The notes: generated from the letters alone by a model not told the origin. 58,366 nt of DNA from Nitrososphaerota archaeon (GCA_011605725.1 JAAOZP010000007.1:1-58366), one strand, 5' to 3'; shown: positions 1-8,831, counted from the stretch's first letter. Made by a program: numbers and translations.

Positions 1-146
1 ATCAAATCTTCACAAAGCTCCTCCTCTATGGCCTCTTCAACAGCCTTGCTAAGTCCCTTTAAGCCTTTCTCGCCTACAACTTTAGTCTTGAACCTCTCCC
101 AGAGATCTCCATCAATAACTATGCTTGTCTTTATCTTCCTAGTCAT
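1..146 (-). CDS. Ribbon-helix-helix protein, antitoxin-like (3' end outside window)
   Basis: Forty-eight codons are visible from an ATG at 146; the gene runs off the left edge. The protein begins MTRKIKTSIVIDGDLWERFK, a short beta strand followed by a helix, then a basic stretch and an acidic helix. This is the usual layout of ribbon-helix-helix (CopG/MetJ-like) DNA-binding proteins, often the antitoxin of a toxin-antitoxin pair. A toxin partner would lie to the left and cannot be seen. It is divergent from the small gene at 224, sharing an AT-rich promoter (TATATAAA around 181-189). The family call rests on pattern only. Confidence 0.6.
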   Translation of the reverse strand, partial: MTRKIKTSIVIDGDLWERFKTKVVGEKGLKGLSKAVEEAIEEELCEDL

Positions 147-223
147 ACTCCAATCCCTAAATAATCTCTACAGTAAAAGAGTATATAAAGTTTTTGCTCA
201 TTATAACGCGCTCTGTTAACTTT

Positions 224-448
224 ATGCCATCATCCGCGCGCGCTATGCTTAAGGGAGAGGCTCCTAAAGACATAATACTGCACTACACTTGGTCAAGGTT
301 AGACGATCCTTATGGAGTCTTCTGCTGCTGGGAGGCGCCGAGCAAAGAAGCTCTGGTTAAGCTGTTCGAAAAATACTTGCCTACACTGTTGAAATACACT
401 GAGTTTGCGCGCGCTAAAAATAGGAGTGTTCAACACAAGCATGCCTAG
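224..448 (+). CDS. Small conserved-looking hypothetical protein (possibly DUF3303-like)
   Basis: Short soluble protein with the stretch GVFCCWEAPSKEALVKLFEK, resembling the beta-alpha core of small ferredoxin-fold DUF3303/DUF4242 proteins; no catalytic motif is visible. A TATA box at 181-190 predicts transcription from about 211, so an in-frame ATG at 194 is too far upstream and 224 or 245 is more likely. A GCGCGCGCT run sits directly before the ATG at 245. The function is unknown. It is followed by an out-of-frame coding remnant, so the gene itself may be truncated. Confidence 0.4.
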   Translation: MPSSARAMLKGEAPKDIILHYTWSRLDDPYGVFCCWEAPSKEALVKLFEKYLPTLLKYTEFARAKNRSVQHKHA

Positions 449-627
449 AATACCCAGTAGCCAGAGGTCAAATCAAATACGAGTTCAACCATCTCTTGGA
501 GAAGCTCTCGGAAAGAGACGAAGAGCTATACGTTAGGCTAAGGATGGTGAAGGGAATCCAGCAACACCCGGTCTTCTACATTACTGAAGGCCCGATAGAG
601 GAATGGGGAAAATCAAACTCTTCATAG
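424..627 (+). pseudogene. Open frame without start codon, probable gene fragment
   Basis: This frame is open from the TAG at 421-423 to the TAG at 625-627 and reads as a plausible protein (LEKLSERDEELYVRLRMVKG, ending in EEWGKSNSS), but it lacks a usable start codon. It overlaps the end of the preceding small gene in another frame. Either a frameshift joined it to that gene, or it is the C-terminal remnant of a lost gene. I do not recognise the family. Confidence 0.35.
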
Positions 628-646
628 CGCGCTAAACCTCTCCGCA

Positions 647-656
647 ATATTTAAAA
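647..656 (+). promoter_or_regulatory. TATA box of mtaB
   Basis: ATATTTAAAA sits about 30 bases before the ATG at 682, which predicts a leaderless mRNA. An AGCGCGCTAAAC motif lies about ten bases further upstream (626-637); similar motifs recur near other starts in this window. Confidence 0.5.
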
Positions 657-681
657 AGCTGTTGAATCGCTTGACTGGAAA

Positions 682-2049
682 ATGCGCGTGTTCAGCCGCT
701 TAGAGTTCAAAGACCCGTCTGAACTGGTCTTCGGATCAGCTAAGCATCCTTTGAACTACGGCTTCGGGCTTAAAGTAGGGCAGGGTGAAGTGGTTCCTGA
801 AGTAAAGTTTTTCCCTAGGGCTCTTTCCGGCAAGGATCCTGCAGGGTTTAAGGCTGAGGTGCAGGCCATAACGAGGGAGGTTCTCGACAGGGCTGTTGAA
901 CTAGGCGTTCCCTCTCTTCAGATAGAGACTGAGCTGACCTTCATGGAGACTAGGAACCCTAGGCTTGCAGGCGAAGTAGTAAGCATGCAGAAATCCCTGA
1001 TGGAGAAATACCATGAGGAGAATGGTTTGAAGCTTGGCTTGAGAGTTACTGTTGCAGACATAAGGGATTTCCGGGAGGGTTTAAGATCAACCGCGAACTA
1101 TAGTCTCATGATGGAGGCTTTCGAGGCTGTTTCCTCTAATGGTGCAGACGTCCTGTCTATAGAGTCTGAAGGCGGTAAAGACGTTTTCAACCATAGCTTG
1201 ATCAGGCAGGATGTTGAGGGAATAGTTTTCTCAGTCCTGCTGGCGTCTTTAGACATGAGCCTCATCTGGAGGGATATTGTTAACGTTGCGAGGAGAAACG
1301 GCTGTATCGCTGGCGGGGATACTGCTTGCGCTATTGCAAACACGGCGATGAAGCTAGCGGGCGATGTGAAATCAATGCTGCTGCCCCACACGCTTGCAGC
1401 CGTTGTGAGAGCCATGTCGGCAGCAAGGTCTCTAGTTGCTTACGAGCAGGGGGCAACAGGTCCAGGGAAGGACTGTGGCTATGAGAACGTGATCCTGAAA
1501 GCGATAACCGGCTTCCCAATGTCGATGGAGGGTAAAAGCAGTGCTTGCGCGCACTCCAGTCTAATAGGTAATGTTGCTTCCGCATGCTGTGACCTCTGGT
1601 CTAACGAGCAGGTTGAAAACCTAAGGCTTTTCGGGGGGTCAGCGCCCCAGGTTTTCCTTGAGGTTCTCCACTATGATTGTAAACTGATGAATAAAGCAGT
1701 AATGCTTGGGAAAGCTCTGGAGCTTAGAGATATGCTTGTCCTGTCGGACAAGTTTGACGATCCTCAAGCCCTTGTTCTCTCCCCGGATGTTGCTGTTAAG
1801 ATTGCGGAAGCAATAGTCTCCGAGCATGGTGATTACTATAGGCGGGTTAAGTCTGCATGCCAAAAAACAGTTGAGATCCTGGAGGGCTCCCGGCTTCTAC
1901 GCTTAAGCCCTCCTGAGCTCCGCTTTCTCTCCCGCTTTAAGAGCATTGCTGATTCTCTTCCGGAGGATGGGGAAGTATTCAGGGAAAGGATGTGTAGGGT
2001 TTTTGCAGGGAGGCTGCCGACCTTCCGGGAGAGGGATTACTGGCCTTAA
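682..2049 (+). CDS. mtaB: Methanol:corrinoid methyltransferase, MtaB family
   Basis: MtaB moves the methyl group of methanol to the Co(I) of a corrinoid protein (MtaC). The 455 residues align by eye along the whole length of Methanosarcina MtaB. All three zinc ligands are kept: E161 in SIESEGGKD, C216 in GDTACAIAN and C265 in GPGKDCGYEN. Length is normal. Start: the ATG 30 bases after a TATA box, leaderless. It ends convergently with the corrinoid activator gene (stops overlap by 4 bases), and a URO-D-fold protein lies just beyond. No mtaC lies next to it, which is unusual because mtaB and mtaC are normally paired. A related substrate, such as another methylated alcohol, cannot be excluded. 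Confidence 0.9.
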   Translation: MRVFSRLEFKDPSELVFGSAKHPLNYGFGLKVGQGEVVPEVKFFPRALSGKDPAGFKAEVQAITREVLDRAVELGVPSLQIETELTFMETRNPRLAGEVVSMQKSLMEKYHEENGLKLGLRVTVADIRDFREGLRSTANYSLMMEAFEAVSSNGADVLSIESEGGKDVFNHSLIRQDVEGIVFSVLLASLDMSLIWRDIVNVARRNGCIAGGDTACAIANTAMKLAGDVKSMLLPHTLAAVVRAMSAARSLVAYEQGATGPGKDCGYENVILKAITGFPMSMEGKSSACAHSSLIGNVASACCDLWSNEQVENLRLFGGSAPQVFLEVLHYDCKLMNKAVMLGKALELRDMLVLSDKFDDPQALVLSPDVAVKIAEAIVSEHGDYYRRVKSACQKTVEILEGSRLLRLSPPELRFLSRFKSIADSLPEDGEVFRERMCRVFAGRLPTFRERDYWP

Positions 2050-3890
2050 TCAAGCAGGGGAGTCCTCATGCTTATAGCCTTCATTACTCTTGGAAACATG
2101 TCTGTCCTCCTATGTGGGAACTGCGTCGCGTCGATAAACTCGTTTTGAAACTCGCGGACCGTGTTTAAATCAATAGCCTTCACTTTCTTAGCTACGGTTT
2201 CAGCCTCCTCCCTAATCCTTCTTGAAAGGAGGCTCATTACCGCTCCCTGGCCTGAGCCGTTCCCTATCTGTATGATCCTGCTTAAGGGGAGCTCAGGCAT
2301 CATGCCGACTATCATCGCCGACCTCGGGTCAATATAGTTTCCGAAGGCTCCTGCAACGTATACTTTAGACACCTGGTTCAAGCTTACTCCGGCAATCCTT
2401 AGGAGAAGCATGCATGCGGTGAATATGGCTGCCTTCGCAAGCTGGAAGCTTCTAACGTCTTTCTGCGTTATGCAGATTCTCCTACCCTCCTTGTTAACAG
2501 CTAGCACGAAAGCCTTTTCTCCATCAGTATTCACGATTCTCGGATTATTCAGGTCAGCAATCCTCCCCTTCTGGTCTAATACTCCAGCTATAAGCATCCA
2601 TGCTACCGCGTCGACAACTCCTGAGCCGCATATTCCTCTCGGATCCGTGTCGCCTATCGTCTTATAGTAGACGTTAAGGGTCTCCACGTCGATGGAAACC
2701 GATTCTATCGCACCGTCCATCCCTCTCATGCCGTTAGAAAGGCCAGCTCCCTCGATGGCTGGTCCAGCCGCCGTGGATGATGCGAGCATCAAGTCTCCTG
2801 CTTTCAAGACGACTTCACCGTTGGTTCCAAGGTCTATCAGCATGGATTTCTCATCCTGCTCATGCATTCCTGAGACAAGTATGTCTGCAACCACGTCTCC
2901 GCCAACATAGCCGCTGATTAAAGGGAAAGTATGGCAGACTGCGGAATCGTTCGCCGTAAGGCCTATCTCTCTCGCTTTGAACACTAGGCTGGACCTGAAG
3001 GGTGGAACATACGGTGCTGTCGCTATCGCTGAAACATCCACTCCATAAAGAAGGCTGGTCATAACAGTGTTTCCGGAGAAGGATAATTCGTAAATCTCTG
3101 AGGGGGAGCATTCAGCCTCGTCAGCCGCCTCCTGAATCAACCTGTTTATTGTCGCCACTACTCTGCTTTGAAGCTCCTTCAGATTCTGGCTTCCCTTCAA
3201 AGCGAAGGTTATCCTGGATATTACGTCGTCACCATACGCTATCTGACCGTTGTAATCTGATTTTACGGATGCTATTCGCCCGGTTTTCAGGTTGACCAGG
3301 TAGGCAACGACGGTAGTTGTACCTATGTCTACAGCGACACCGTAGAAATCCCGGCCGCTCGGTCTAACATCCAGGATCTCGTCTTCATGCAGAATCGCTT
3401 CTAAATCCCATTCTAACTCCCTCAGTTTACCGGGCAGCTTCTTGAGAAGCAGGCTGTCGATTGTTTTCGCGTTTAAAGTCTGAAGAAGGCGTTCAGCATC
3501 AGACCTCTGGTCTGTGAGCGAAGGCTTAGGAATCCTGGCTTTCAAGCTTCTAGTTGCAGGATGGGGCTCGAAATCCTTAACGCGTCCCCATTCAAGTATC
3601 TTGCCCCTGGTCTGTCTAGAAGACTGGGGGATCCTAATGGTGACGTCGCCTATGATTCGTGCTTGACAGGCTAGTCTGAAGGATTTCGACAGGCTTCTCA
3701 CTTCTTTTTCCATTGAAGTCGGCTCATTCAACCCGTTGCTGACGACTTCGACGACGCATTTTTTACAAACGCCACGCCCTCCGCAGACGCTTTCAATATT
3801 AACACCCGCCTCTTTAAGCGTGGCTAGCAGGTTCGACCCGTATGGGGCCTGAATCCTAATGCCTTCGGGTTGAATCGTTACCAGGGGCAC
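2046..3890 (-). CDS. Reductive activator of corrinoid proteins (2Fe-2S ferredoxin + ASKHA domain, DUF4445 type)
   Basis: Restores the active Co(I) state of corrinoid proteins, using ATP and an electron from its iron-sulfur cluster. Residues 1-90 are a plant-type 2Fe-2S domain (VCGGRGVCKKC plus a later Cys in RLACQARI). Residues about 185-580 are an ASKHA ATPase domain with VDIGTTTVVAYLV, LIDLGTNGEV and AGAFGNYIDP. This N-terminal 2Fe-2S layout is the bacterial acetogen (RACE) form; methanogen RamA instead has C-terminal 4Fe-4S clusters. GTG start at 3890, with a TATA box (3913-3921) about 25 bases upstream, so leaderless. Its position beside mtaB and a URO-D-fold gene supports a role in methyl transfer. 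Confidence 0.85.
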   Translation of the reverse strand: MPLVTIQPEGIRIQAPYGSNLLATLKEAGVNIESVCGGRGVCKKCVVEVVSNGLNEPTSMEKEVRSLSKSFRLACQARIIGDVTIRIPQSSRQTRGKILEWGRVKDFEPHPATRSLKARIPKPSLTDQRSDAERLLQTLNAKTIDSLLLKKLPGKLRELEWDLEAILHEDEILDVRPSGRDFYGVAVDIGTTTVVAYLVNLKTGRIASVKSDYNGQIAYGDDVISRITFALKGSQNLKELQSRVVATINRLIQEAADEAECSPSEIYELSFSGNTVMTSLLYGVDVSAIATAPYVPPFRSSLVFKAREIGLTANDSAVCHTFPLISGYVGGDVVADILVSGMHEQDEKSMLIDLGTNGEVVLKAGDLMLASSTAAGPAIEGAGLSNGMRGMDGAIESVSIDVETLNVYYKTIGDTDPRGICGSGVVDAVAWMLIAGVLDQKGRIADLNNPRIVNTDGEKAFVLAVNKEGRRICITQKDVRSFQLAKAAIFTACMLLLRIAGVSLNQVSKVYVAGAFGNYIDPRSAMIVGMMPELPLSRIIQIGNGSGQGAVMSLLSRRIREEAETVAKKVKAIDLNTVREFQNEFIDATQFPHRRTDMFPRVMKAISMRTPLLD

Positions 3891-4006
3891 GGGTGCAGCT
3901 CCGTTAAACAGTAAATATAAACTTTAAAAAACGTTTAGCTTTTAACAGTTCGAGTAGCAGGTGTTTCAGCGAAAAGCTTTTACCCGGCTTTTTTAAACAA
4001 GGCTCA

Positions 4007-5122
4007 ATGTTCTTTAAAGAGGATTGGGCGGAGGCTAAGGAACGGCTTTCAGCCTGGTGGGAGAAAGATTCTTTAGACAGGCCGCTTATACAGGTGTATG
4101 CTCCAAGGAGCAAACCCAAGTATGCTTCGGAAGAGGATTTGAAGTTCGACTATGATCATTGGGGTTTTCCGAGAAAAATTAAGGATCCTGCTGCCATAAG
4201 CGGAAACATAAAGGGTTTTCGGAGGCAGTGTGCAGAAACCTATTACGGGGGTGAAGCCTATCCGAACCTCTGGATAAACCTTGGCGCCGGTGTTCTTGGC
4301 GCATACTTAGGCGCGGAACCGGTCTTGGAGAGCGAAACAGTATGGTTTGGAGCTCAGAGAAACAATGCGCTTGGGAAAAGCTGGGAGGAATTACGCCGCT
4401 TAGAGTTCGACCCGGCTAACGAATGGTGGATACTTACGAAGAGAATAACTGAAGCAGCTTCTGAAACCCTGGCGGGGTTCAGCATGGTTGGCATGACTGA
4501 CCTTGGTGGAATACTGGATGTCGCCGCCTCGCTGCGGGGAGCTGAAAACCTTGTCGTCGACCTTGTGAAGAATCCCGCGGACGTTAAATCACTCTCCTCC
4601 AAGATTATAGATTACTGGCACATGTGCTACGAAGAGTTGGACAGGATAATAAGGAGGCGCGTAGAGGGCACGTCTGCCTGGATGGGCATATGGTGTCCTG
4701 AAAGATGGTACCCGATTCAGTGTGATTTCGCCTTCATGCTTTCCCCGAAGCTTTTCGACGAGTTTGTGCTTCCACATGTTGAAGAGCAGTGTGAAAGGCT
4801 TGACAGGGTAATATATCATCTCGACGGTCCCGGTCAAATACAGCATTTAAACTCGCTGCTTAAAGTTGAGAGGCTGGACGGCATCCAGTGGGTACCCGGT
4901 GCGGGAGAAGAGCTGCAGGGGAATGACTGTGGGTCGCAAAAATGGATTCCCCTTTACAGGAAGATCCTGGAAGCCGGGAAGCTTTTAGTGCTTTACATGC
5001 CCAGGGAAAAGGTTATTCCAATGCTTAAGGCGCTTGGCTCTAGGAAAGTATTAGTCCAGACTTTCTGCGTTTCCGAAACGGATGCTAGGAAGCTTTTGAC
5101 TGAGGCTGAAAACCTGATGTAG
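4007..5122 (+). CDS. URO-D-fold protein, possible cobamide-linked methyltransferase
   Basis: A 371-residue protein of the uroporphyrinogen decarboxylase superfamily, which includes the MtaA/MtbA/CmuA methyltransferases. The zinc-binding region reads YHLDGPGQ, that is H271-x-D273, with a late C354 (QTFCVSE). Classical MtaA has H-x-C then C, so one ligand position is changed. It is divergent from the corrinoid activator gene and near mtaB, which favours a methyl-transfer role over haem synthesis; no other haem genes are near. Whether it takes methyl groups from a substrate or passes them to a cofactor cannot be told. The N-terminus (KDSLDRPLIQVY) resembles uncharacterised URO-D-like proteins often found with sugar genes. 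Confidence 0.65.
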   Translation: MFFKEDWAEAKERLSAWWEKDSLDRPLIQVYAPRSKPKYASEEDLKFDYDHWGFPRKIKDPAAISGNIKGFRRQCAETYYGGEAYPNLWINLGAGVLGAYLGAEPVLESETVWFGAQRNNALGKSWEELRRLEFDPANEWWILTKRITEAASETLAGFSMVGMTDLGGILDVAASLRGAENLVVDLVKNPADVKSLSSKIIDYWHMCYEELDRIIRRRVEGTSAWMGIWCPERWYPIQCDFAFMLSPKLFDEFVLPHVEEQCERLDRVIYHLDGPGQIQHLNSLLKVERLDGIQWVPGAGEELQGNDCGSQKWIPLYRKILEAGKLLVLYMPREKVIPMLKALGSRKVLVQTFCVSETDARKLLTEAENLM

Positions 5123-5190
5123 GGTTTGGAAGCCTGTTTACGACGCGTGCTTTCCATCCAGGGTGAAAAGAATCTTCGCAAGCGGTTTGA

Positions 5191-6993
5191 CTACTTTGCC
5201 TTTATTTCAGGAGCTGCACCGAATTGAAGCTCGTAAAGCTTAGCATACGCGCCGCCTTTCTTCATCAGTTCCTCGTGAGTCCCCTCCTCGATTATTCTCC
5301 CGTTCTCTAGAAACACTATTCTCTGTGCAAGCTTAACGGTTGAAAGCCTGTGGGCGATAATTATGCATGTTCTCCCCTTCATGAGTTTCACCATTGCTTT
5401 CTGGAGCAGCGACTCAGTGTATGAGTCTAGGCTGCTCGTAGCCTCGTCCAGTATAAGTATCTTCGGATCCTTAAGCATTGCTCTTGCGAAGCTTATTAAC
5501 TGTCTCTCCCCGAGCGACAGGTTGCTTCCTCCGGGGGATACTGCTGTCTCATACTTCTGCGGCATCCTGTTTATCAGCTCCTCTAACCCAAGCTCTGAAG
5601 CAACCTTCTTAACATCCTCATCTGAAGCCTCCGTGTTTCCCAGCCTTATGTTCTCCATGATCGTGCCGTTAAAAAGCACTGGTTCCTGCGGGACAAGTGC
5701 TACCTGTCTCCTGAGGGATTTGAACGTGAAATCCTTAACATTATAGCCGTCTATAAGAACCTCTCCAGCCTTAGGGTCGTAAAGCCTCAGTATAAGGTTT
5801 GTCAAGGTTGTTTTACCCGCTCCCGTTGGACCGACTACTGCAACTATCTCGCCCGGGTTGACTTGGAAGTTCAACCCTTGGAAAACAGTGTTCCCATCGT
5901 AGTCGAAATAAACGTTTCTCAACTCGATTCTACCTGTTTTTATCTCTATCCATCTTGCTCCTTCAGACTCTACAACTTTAGGCTTCACCTGGAGGAAAAG
6001 ATAGACTCTTTCAGCCGCCGCCAACGCTGCCTGCAACGTGCTGTAGAAGGTTGTTAGAGTGATTATCGGCCGGTAAAGCATCTCGGCATAGCTGTAGAAT
6101 GCAACTAGAATCCCGATGCTGATTTCTCCGGATACGACTAGGCTTCCACCGTAAAGTATCAGTATAATGTAGGAGATGGTTCTAACAGCGTCGAGCGAAG
6201 GCCTGATCATTGCGAAAACAATTCTGGCTCGAAGGTTTGTCTTCATCGTTTCATTACTCAGCCTGTCGAACGAAGCAATGTCAACGTTTCTCCTCTCTGC
6301 GAAAGATTGGGAGACCCTTGAGCCTGAGACGCTCTGCTCAACGCTGCTCGTCAACTCGCTAAGCTTCTCCCTGGTCTGCCTATAGGCCTGTCTCGTCTTG
6401 ACCGCGAAATACCTTGAGAGAAGCAGCATTAAAGGTATTGCGGTGAGTGTTGCTAGACTCAGCCCCACGTGTAGGGTGAGCATGACATAGAGTGAGCCGA
6501 GGAGTGTTGCTGAGCCTATGAGTACTTCTATTGTTCCTGAAGTCGTAACATCCCCAATAGCATTTATATCGTTTATTATTAGTGAAATGATTTTACCGGT
6601 TCTCTCAACGTTAACATGCGCAATATCCATCTCCTCCATGTGTTTGAAAACGGTGCTTCTCATGCTGTAAAGAAGCCTCTGGTTTATCCTACCGGTTAAA
6701 CTGCCCCTTGCGAAACCCAACACCCATCCTCCTGCAGCAACCCCCACCAGCATGAGGGCATATTTCCCTAAGCTGTCTGGATTACCCTGCATAATGCCCT
6801 CGTCTATAAGAAGCCTGCCAACATACGGGCTCACAACGTTAACCCCTATTGAGGCTAGTGCTACGATGATAAGCATGAGTACGCTGAGCTTCATCGGAGC
6901 CAACCATCGTAGGAGCCATGCGATGAGCGTTCTGGAAGCTATCTCCCTAGGTTTCCCCTCGGCTTCAGCAGCTTGACGGAAATGCCAACCCAT
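5191..6993 (-). CDS. ABC exporter half-transporter, subunit with catalytic Walker B
   Basis: Six-helix exporter domain (residues about 25-325) fused to an ATPase domain (about 350-595). Walker A GPTGAGKTT lies near 386 and Walker B is ILILDEATSSLD with the catalytic Glu. The signature is LSLGE instead of LSGGQ. It is the second gene of a pair: the start follows the upstream gene by one base and has a strong Shine-Dalgarno (7003-7011). The partner has an intact signature but Asp at the catalytic position, so together they give one working and one degenerate ATP site, as in TM287/288 or BmrCD. Substrate unknown; drug, lipid or peptide export are possible. Confidence 0.85.
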   Translation of the reverse strand: MGWHFRQAAEAEGKPREIASRTLIAWLLRWLAPMKLSVLMLIIVALASIGVNVVSPYVGRLLIDEGIMQGNPDSLGKYALMLVGVAAGGWVLGFARGSLTGRINQRLLYSMRSTVFKHMEEMDIAHVNVERTGKIISLIINDINAIGDVTTSGTIEVLIGSATLLGSLYVMLTLHVGLSLATLTAIPLMLLLSRYFAVKTRQAYRQTREKLSELTSSVEQSVSGSRVSQSFAERRNVDIASFDRLSNETMKTNLRARIVFAMIRPSLDAVRTISYIILILYGGSLVVSGEISIGILVAFYSYAEMLYRPIITLTTFYSTLQAALAAAERVYLFLQVKPKVVESEGARWIEIKTGRIELRNVYFDYDGNTVFQGLNFQVNPGEIVAVVGPTGAGKTTLTNLILRLYDPKAGEVLIDGYNVKDFTFKSLRRQVALVPQEPVLFNGTIMENIRLGNTEASDEDVKKVASELGLEELINRMPQKYETAVSPGGSNLSLGERQLISFARAMLKDPKILILDEATSSLDSYTESLLQKAMVKLMKGRTCIIIAHRLSTVKLAQRIVFLENGRIIEEGTHEELMKKGGAYAKLYELQFGAAPEIKAK

Positions 6994-6994
6994 G

Positions 6995-8743
6995 CTACGG
7001 TTTCACCTCCTGAAAAGCATACTGTGAAACATACAGCTTAGCATAGACTCCTCCTTTACTCATGAGTTCCTCATGCGTCCCGTCCTCAACAACCTTTCCG
7101 TCTTCAATAACAATTATCCTTTCGCTGAGCTTCAGTGTTGAAAGCCTCTGAGTAACTATGAAGACAGTCTTATTCTTAACGAGCTCCTTCAACGATTCGT
7201 ATATTTCCTTCTCTGTTTCCACATCCACGCTTGAAGTCGAATCGTCCAGAATTAGTATTGAAGGGTTTACAAGCAGGGCTCGCGCAATAGCTAGCCTCTG
7301 CCTCTGCCCGCCTGAAAGAGTAACCCCTCTCTCTCCTATTACAGTGTCGTATCCTTTCGGGAGGCTTGTTATGAAGTCGTGTATCCTCGCCGCCTTCGCA
7401 GCCCTCTCTATCTCATCCTGAGTAGCGTTAGGCTTTCCATACGCGATGTTCTCCCTTATAGTTGTCGGGAATAGGAAAACATCTTGATGCACTATGCCTA
7501 TGTTTCTCCTGAGCGAGCTTATCTTTACGTCCCTAATGTCTACACCATCTATCAGAATGCAGCCTTCCTGAGGATCGTAAAACCTTGGTATCAGCTTGAT
7601 CACGGTGCTTTTCCCAGATCCTGTTGCCCCGACTAAAGCTACTTTTTCCCCAGGCTTCACTGTAAAACTCATCCCCTTAAGTATTGGCTTATCCTTATCG
7701 TAGCCGAACACTACGTTCTTGAAACATACTTCCCCCCTAACGTTTTTCAGCTCTATTGCATCAGGCTTCTCCTTAACCTCGGGTTCAGTATCAAGGATTT
7801 CAAATATTCTTCGTGCTGACACCATTGCTTCCGCATATCTTGACAATACGAATCCTATTGACATTATTGGCCAAACAAGCATGCCGAGATACATCGTGAA
7901 GGTAACGAGCTGGCCCAGGCTAATACTGCCCATAATAGTCTGGAGGCCTCCATACCAGTATACGACTGCAGAGCCGACTCCGATTATCAATCCCAGCGAA
8001 GGCCATGTTAGTGAGCTTAGGAAGACGCTCCTCATGCCTATGCTATATATCTCCCTGTTTTTCGCCTCAAACCTTTTAAACATCTCTTCTTCAGCGCCAA
8101 GCGTCTTCAAAACTTTAAATCCTGAAACAGCCTCCTGAATCATAGCGCTCATATCGCTCGTCTCCCTCCAGATTCTTTCGAACAAGGGTCTTACGAAACG
8201 GTTGAAAGAAAGGGAAACAATACCGATGAAAGGTGTTAGTGCTAGCGCTATTAAGGCTAGGTTAAGATTTATCGTTAAAAGGATTGTGATGACGATTATC
8301 AGTGTGGCTGTTGAACCTATTATGTTTGGAAGCGCGAAGCCAAGCAGCCTACCTATGTTTTCAGTATCCCGGGTTACTCTAGTTATGATCTGTCCGGAGT
8401 CAACTCTATCGTAGAAGCTGTACGATAAGTCTTGAAGATGCCGGTAAATGCTTACTCTAATCCTGTAAACTATTCTCTGTGCTAATGATTCGCTTAAATA
8501 TTCATTCAGAAACGATATTCCTCCTGCTAAAAGCGTCAACACCATTATTGCCGCCGCGTAAAACCATAGTTCTGACAATGCTTTCACAATCGTTATGTCG
8601 ATAACTCTCCCCGCTATTATTGGGCTGACTATGTTAACCAGGGCTCCGAGAATTATCATGACTAGTGTTAACGCTAATATTGTTTTTTCCTGCTTAACAT
8701 ATTCCAGGATCCTTAGGAACGGGTGTTTACTGCTGTCAGGCAT
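6995..8743 (-). CDS. ABC exporter half-transporter, subunit with degenerate Walker B
   Basis: Exporter-type membrane domain with six helices followed by an ATPase domain: GATGSGKST, LSGGQRQR and ILILDDSTSSVD. The catalytic Glu after Walker B is Asp, the mark of the non-catalytic half of heterodimeric exporters. It pairs with the next gene, one base downstream. Start: a GTG at 8755 lies only 13 bases from a TATA box (8768-8777), so the ATG at 8743 (MPDSSKHPF) is preferred. The stretch between this promoter and the upstream DUF1854 gene holds an AGCTTAAGCT palindrome. Confidence 0.85.
   Translation of the reverse strand: MPDSSKHPFLRILEYVKQEKTILALTLVMIILGALVNIVSPIIAGRVIDITIVKALSELWFYAAAIMVLTLLAGGISFLNEYLSESLAQRIVYRIRVSIYRHLQDLSYSFYDRVDSGQIITRVTRDTENIGRLLGFALPNIIGSTATLIIVITILLTINLNLALIALALTPFIGIVSLSFNRFVRPLFERIWRETSDMSAMIQEAVSGFKVLKTLGAEEEMFKRFEAKNREIYSIGMRSVFLSSLTWPSLGLIIGVGSAVVYWYGGLQTIMGSISLGQLVTFTMYLGMLVWPIMSIGFVLSRYAEAMVSARRIFEILDTEPEVKEKPDAIELKNVRGEVCFKNVVFGYDKDKPILKGMSFTVKPGEKVALVGATGSGKSTVIKLIPRFYDPQEGCILIDGVDIRDVKISSLRRNIGIVHQDVFLFPTTIRENIAYGKPNATQDEIERAAKAARIHDFITSLPKGYDTVIGERGVTLSGGQRQRLAIARALLVNPSILILDDSTSSVDVETEKEIYESLKELVKNKTVFIVTQRLSTLKLSERIIVIEDGKVVEDGTHEELMSKGGVYAKLYVSQYAFQEVKP
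7003..7011 (-). promoter_or_regulatory. Shine-Dalgarno site of the second ABC exporter gene
   Basis: AGGAGGTGA, nine bases before the ATG at 6993 and inside the end of the upstream coding region. It shows that internal operon genes here use ribosome binding sites, while first genes are mostly leaderless. Confidence 0.7.
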
Positions 8744-8831
8744 TTTTAAAACCACTCTGCATAACGCTATTTAAAAATTACTAAGCATCTATTTTCAGCC
8801 AAAGCTTAAGCTGGCTCATGGGAAGAGGGCT

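Noticed and set aside
2046..3890. Methanogen RamA
   Set aside because: Lacks the C-terminal 4Fe-4S motifs and has an N-terminal 2Fe-2S domain instead.
4007..5122. Haem-synthesis uroporphyrinogen decarboxylase (also for 43889-44971)
   Set aside because: No haem genes nearby; the neighbours are methyl-transfer and sugar genes, and the metal motif is of the methyltransferase type.
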